Position numbers and translations under genes: made by a program. This document shows, one piece after another, positions 60,902 to 64,000 of a stretch of DNA of 64,000 nucleotides. The notes beneath the pieces are model-generated. The model saw nothing but the letters and a program-made list of their open reading frames with translations, did not search any database and had not been told where the DNA came from. This DNA comes from Modestobacter marinus (GTDB lineage: Bacteria; Actinomycetota; Actinomycetes; Mycobacteriales; Geodermatophilaceae), in the NCBI RefSeq assembly GCF_019799945.1, contig NZ_JABGCH010000006.1, positions 1 to 64,000 of the forward strand. Reading direction: 5' to 3'. Positions within the stretch are counted from its first letter, which is position 1, and every line of letters begins with the position of its first letter.

Positions 60902-61911
60902 CGGGCGGGACCGAGCAGACCGCGGCCCCGGCGACCGGACGGCGGGGACGGCGGGCGGCCGACCTGCCCACGCTGGTCGAGCGCGCCCGCGCGGGGGACG
61001 CCCGCTCGGTGGCCCGGCTGATCTCGCTGGTCGAGGACGCCAGCCCGCTGCTGCGCGACGTGGCCGCCGCGCTCGCGCCGTACACCGGCTCCGCCCGGGT
61101 CATCGGCCTCACCGGGCCACCGGGGGTCGGGAAGTCGACGACGACGACCGCCCTCGTCCGCGCCTTCCGGGCCCGCGGGCAGCGCGTCGGGGTGCTCGCC
61201 GTCGACCCGTCGTCCCCCTTCTCCGGCGGTGCGCTGCTCGGCGACCGGGTGCGGATGCAGGACCACGCCGGCGACCCGGGCGTCTTCATCCGCTCGATGG
61301 CCTCCCGCGGGCACCTCGGCGGCCTGGCCTGGGCGACCCCGCAGGCGCTACGGGTCCTCGACGCGGCCGGCTGCGACGTCGTGCTGGTCGAGACGGTCGG
61401 GGTGGGGCAGTCCGAGCTCGAGGTCGCCTCGCTCGCGGACACCACCCTGGTGCTGCTCGCGCCGGGGATGGGCGACGGGATCCAGGCGGCGAAGGCCGGG
61501 ATCCTCGAGGTCGCCGACGTCTTCGTGGTCAACAAGGCCGACCGGGACGGCGCCGACGAGACCGTGCGCGACCTGCGGTCGATGCTCTCCCTCGGCGGGC
61601 GGCACACCCGGGCCGGCGCCTGGCGCCCGCCGATCGTCAGGACCGTCGCCTCGCGGGACGTCGACAGCGGGGTGGACGAGGTCCTCGCCCGGATCGACGA
61701 GCACGCCGGCTGGCTGGCGTCCTCCGGGGAGGGGGACCGGCGCCGGCTGGAGCGGGCCGCCCGGGAGGTCGAGGCAATCGCGGTCACCGGCCTGCGCGAG
61801 CGGATGGGCGAGGTGGGCGGGTCCGTCGCGCTGGAGGCGCTGGCCGGCCGGGTGGTCGCCGGGGAGACCGACCCGTACCGCGCGGCGGACGAGCTGATCG
61901 CGCAGCTCTAG
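60898..61911 (+). CDS. meaB: methylmalonyl-CoA mutase-associated GTPase
   Basis: 337 residues of the G3E family. Walker A is [12 protein letters not shown] near residue 80, switch motifs [19 protein letters not shown] and [11 protein letters not shown], and the guanine base motif NKAD. MeaB protects methylmalonyl-CoA mutase and gates B12 loading. The GTG at 60898 overlaps the thiolase TGA by four bases (GTGA). The cobalamin adenosyltransferase at 45489 in this window supplies the cofactor for the same enzyme, although the mutase gene lies elsewhere. Confidence 0.93.
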   Translation: MTGGTEQTAAPATGRRGRRAADLPTLVERARAGDARSVARLISLVEDASPLLRDVAAALAPYTGSARVIGLTGPPGVGKSTTTTALVRAFRARGQRVGVLAVDPSSPFSGGALLGDRVRMQDHAGDPGVFIRSMASRGHLGGLAWATPQALRVLDAAGCDVVLVETVGVGQSELEVASLADTTLVLLAPGMGDGIQAAKAGILEVADVFVVNKADRDGADETVRDLRSMLSLGGRHTRAGAWRPPIVRTVASRDVDSGVDEVLARIDEHAGWLASSGEGDRRRLERAAREVEAIAVTGLRERMGEVGGSVALEALAGRVVAGETDPYRAADELIAQL

Positions 61912-61934
61912 CCCCTGACGGGCAGGATGGCGGG

Positions 61935-63401
61935 GTGAACGGGACCCCTGACGCCGTCGTCGTCGGAGCCGGACCGAACGGGCTGGCCGCAGCGCTGCGG
62001 CTGGCCGCCGCCGGCCTGCGGGTGCGCGTGGTGGAGCGCGGTGAGCAGGCCGGCGGTGGGCTGCGCACCGAGGAGGTGACGCTGCCCGGCTACCGGCACG
62101 ACATCTGCTCCACGGTGCACCCGATGGCCGCCACCGCGCCCTTCTTCCGGGAGTTCGACCTGCCCTCCCGGGGCGTCCGGCTGCTGCAGCCGGAGATCAA
62201 CTTCGCCCACCCGCTGGACGGCGACCGGGCCGCGCTCTCCTTCCACGACCTGGACCGGACCGCCGACGGGCTGGGGCGGGACGCGGACAGCTACCGCCGG
62301 CTGTTCGGCCCGCTGCTGCGCCACGCGGACGAGATCGTCGACTTCTTCCTCACCTCGGCGTTCCGCCGCGTCCCCCTGCGCGGCGCGCCGGCCATCACCC
62401 GCTTCGGCCTGCAGGGGCTGCCAAACATCAGGTTCCTGGCCGAGCGGTACTTCACCGACGACGCGGCCAAGGCCCTGGTCACCGGGGCGGCCGCGCACGG
62501 GATGCTCGACCTGACCCGCCCGCTCACCGCGGCGCTGGGCATATTCCTCGGCATGCTGTCGCACCACCAGGGCTGGCCGCTGGTCGAGAGCGGCTCCCAG
62601 GCGGTGGCCGACGCGATGGTGACGGCGCTGGAGCAGCAGGGCGGCGAGCTCGTCACCGGGCACGAGGTCACCGACCTGCGGGAGTTCGACGGCGTCCCCG
62701 CGGTGCTGCTCAACACCTCGCCGGGTGCCTTCGTGGCCATGGCCGGCAACCGGCTGCCCGACGGCTACCGGCGCTGGGTGCGGCGGTACAAGCACGGCCC
62801 CGGCGTCTTCAAGGTCGACTGGGCGCTGTCCGAGCCGGTGCCGTGGACCAACCCCGACGTCCGGCGGGCCGGCACGGTGCACCTGGCCGGCACGATGGAG
62901 GAGACCATCGCGGGGGAGTCGGCGCCGGCGCACGGGCGGATCTCCGAGGCGCCGTACGTGCTCGCCGTGCAGCCGACGGTGGTGGACCCGTCGCGCGCCC
63001 CCGCGGGCGGCCACGTGTTCTGGGCGTACGTGCACGTGCCGCACGGGTCGACCGTGGACATGACCGAGGCGATCGAGGACCAGGTCGAGCGCTTCGCCCC
63101 GGGCTTCCGGGACACCGTGCTGGCCCGGTACACCATGCACGCCGGGGAGATGGAGCACTGGAACCCCAACGACGTCGGTGGGGACATCTCCAACGGGGAG
63201 GCGTCGCTGCGGCAGATGCTGGCCCGCCCGGTGCCGCGGTGGAACACCTACTCGACGCCGATCCGCGGCACCTACCTGGCCGGGGCGGCGACCCCACCGG
63301 GGCCGGCGGTGCACGGCGCCTGCGGGGACAACGCCGCGCAGGTCGCACTGCGGGAGGTGTTCGGCATCCGCAGGGCCCCGCGGCTCGCCCCCGCGCCCTG
63401 A
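61935..63401 (+). CDS. phytoene-desaturase-like FAD/NAD(P)-dependent oxidoreductase
   Basis: 488 residues. The FAD-binding fold begins VVVGAGPNGLAAALRLAAAGLRVRVVERGEQAGGGLRTEE, then SGSQAVADAMVTALE, NTSPGAF and the C-terminal LAGAATPPGPAVHGACGDNAAQ, typical of phytoene desaturase/amine-oxidase-type flavoproteins. No carotenoid genes are near, so the substrate is unclear; such proteins in actinobacteria often act on lipids or polyenes. The GTG at 61935 follows GGATGGCGGG. It is 24 bases after meaB, possibly co-transcribed. Confidence 0.85.
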   Translation: MNGTPDAVVVGAGPNGLAAALRLAAAGLRVRVVERGEQAGGGLRTEEVTLPGYRHDICSTVHPMAATAPFFREFDLPSRGVRLLQPEINFAHPLDGDRAALSFHDLDRTADGLGRDADSYRRLFGPLLRHADEIVDFFLTSAFRRVPLRGAPAITRFGLQGLPNIRFLAERYFTDDAAKALVTGAAAHGMLDLTRPLTAALGIFLGMLSHHQGWPLVESGSQAVADAMVTALEQQGGELVTGHEVTDLREFDGVPAVLLNTSPGAFVAMAGNRLPDGYRRWVRRYKHGPGVFKVDWALSEPVPWTNPDVRRAGTVHLAGTMEETIAGESAPAHGRISEAPYVLAVQPTVVDPSRAPAGGHVFWAYVHVPHGSTVDMTEAIEDQVERFAPGFRDTVLARYTMHAGEMEHWNPNDVGGDISNGEASLRQMLARPVPRWNTYSTPIRGTYLAGAATPPGPAVHGACGDNAAQVALREVFGIRRAPRLAPAP

Positions 63402-63449
63402 GGCCGGGTCGGTCCCCGATCGGCACCGCGACGTGCCACAGTGGGCGCC

Positions 63450-64000
63450 GTGCACGCGCGGGGGTCGCTGTGGCGGTCGCCGCGCGACCCGGCGCCGCCG
63501 GTGGTCCGCGTGGTCGCCGGGGTGCTGCTGGTCGAGGTCGCGGTGTTCCTGGTGTCGACGGTGCCCGGGGTCCGCGCGACCGAGGACTTCTCCCTGCCGC
63601 TCGACGGCTGGCTGCAGGCCCTCGGCTACCTCACCGCGACCGCGCTGGTCCTGCTCCGCCCCGCCCTCCGGCCGGCCGACCGGGCGGCCTGGGCGTGGAT
63701 CGGCGCCGCGCTCGGCGCCCGCGCGCTGGGGTTCGTGCTCTGGCTGGCCGTGGTGCGCCCGCAGGAGCCGACGCCGTACCCCTCGGTCGCCGACGCCGGC
63801 TGGCTGGCGATGTACCTGCTCATGCTGGTCGGGCTCGCGCTCCTGGTCCGTGAGCGCGCGCGGCTGCTGACGTCCAGCCTGCTGCTCGACGGTGCCGTGG
63901 CCGGGCTCGCCGCCGCCTCGGTGGCGGTGACCCTGCTGTACCCGACCCTCGTGTCCCTCGCCGCCCCGGGGACGCCCCGCGGGGCGCTCGCCGTCAACCT
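63450..64000 (+). CDS. membrane protein, N-terminal part, cut by the window end
   Basis: An open frame from GTG at 63450 runs off the window without a stop (183 codons visible). It encodes at least five hydrophobic segments: VVRVVAGVLLVEVAVFLV, GYLTATALVLL, WAWIGAALGARALGFVLWLAVV, AGWLAMYLLMLVGLALLV and LLLDGAVAGLAAASVAVTLLY. The pattern resembles the membrane sensor half of GGDEF/EAL regulators found in related actinobacteria, but the signalling domain would lie outside the window, so this is only a suggestion. Confidence 0.65.
   Translation, partial: MHARGSLWRSPRDPAPPVVRVVAGVLLVEVAVFLVSTVPGVRATEDFSLPLDGWLQALGYLTATALVLLRPALRPADRAAWAWIGAALGARALGFVLWLAVVRPQEPTPYPSVADAGWLAMYLLMLVGLALLVRERARLLTSSLLLDGAVAGLAAASVAVTLLYPTLVSLAAPGTPRGALAVN

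Overview
The window is very G+C-rich chromosomal DNA (roughly three quarters G+C by eye, with nearly every codon ending in G or C) from an actinobacterium. The 2-oxoglutarate decarboxylase/dehydrogenase Kgd, the mismatch endonuclease NucS, a MurA with Asp in place of the catalytic Cys, a Rho with a long Arg/Asn-rich insertion, a DUF222-HNH gene and many GTG starts all point that way. The overall gene set resembles Geodermatophilaceae (Blastococcus, Geodermatophilus, Modestobacter). The family assignment is inference, not a database result. No rRNA, CRISPR array, prophage or insertion sequence was seen.

Layout. 1-2.3 kb is a patchy end: a gene tail, a small hydrophilic protein and a frameshifted DUF222-HNH endonuclease gene. 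2.4-8.9 kb holds a serine/threonine dehydratase, a minus-strand phospholipid operon (psd-pssA-acetyltransferase-HAD phosphatase), a membrane protein, and nickel superoxide dismutase with its maturation protease (sodN/sodX). 8.9-13.0 kb is kgd with a small DUF6104 partner. 13-19.5 kb carries an ankyrin-gene remnant, an adenylate cyclase, an ABC-F ATPase, and two paralogous extradiol dioxygenases around an NADP oxidoreductase and a MarR regulator. 19.6-21.3 kb has tRNA-Arg(CCG) and DUF305/DUF3105 membrane-anchored proteins.

21.5-45.5 kb is core metabolism and translation on the plus strand. argS-lysA-hom-thrC-thrB are tightly packed and often overlap by four bases. They are followed by rho, rpmE, prfA-prmC-tsaC, glyA, wecA, two AtpI/AtpZ-type genes and the ATP synthase operon atpBEFHAGD-C. 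A DUF2550 gene follows atpC, then a cobalamin adenosyltransferase and murA. 47.5-54.2 kb is mixed: an oxidoreductase, DUF2071, a crotonase, a lipoprotein, nucS and a fused double 3-hydroxyacyl-CoA dehydrogenase. 54.2-59 kb is cell-surface biology: a class F sortase, a DUF4397 surface protein that may be its substrate, a polytopic membrane protein and a DivIVA-type coiled-coil protein. 59.1-63.4 kb holds methylmalonyl-CoA epimerase, thiolase, meaB and a phytoene-desaturase-like flavoprotein. The window ends inside a membrane-protein gene.

The strongest unexplained signal is a family of four hairpin elements of about 58 bases (30437, 43970, 46108, 54159), all in the same orientation. Their paired arms change together between copies while flanking blocks stay fixed. 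Three start 2-8 bases after a stop codon (rho, atpD, a zinc-finger gene); one of these lies in an unusual 645-base gap between atpD and atpC. The fourth lies between two divergent start codons ahead of murA, where a simple terminator role does not fit. Other points of note are a probable CTG start for prmC, no standard start codon for the adenylate cyclase N-terminus, a crotonase lacking both catalytic glutamates, and the neighbouring sortase/DUF4397 pair.
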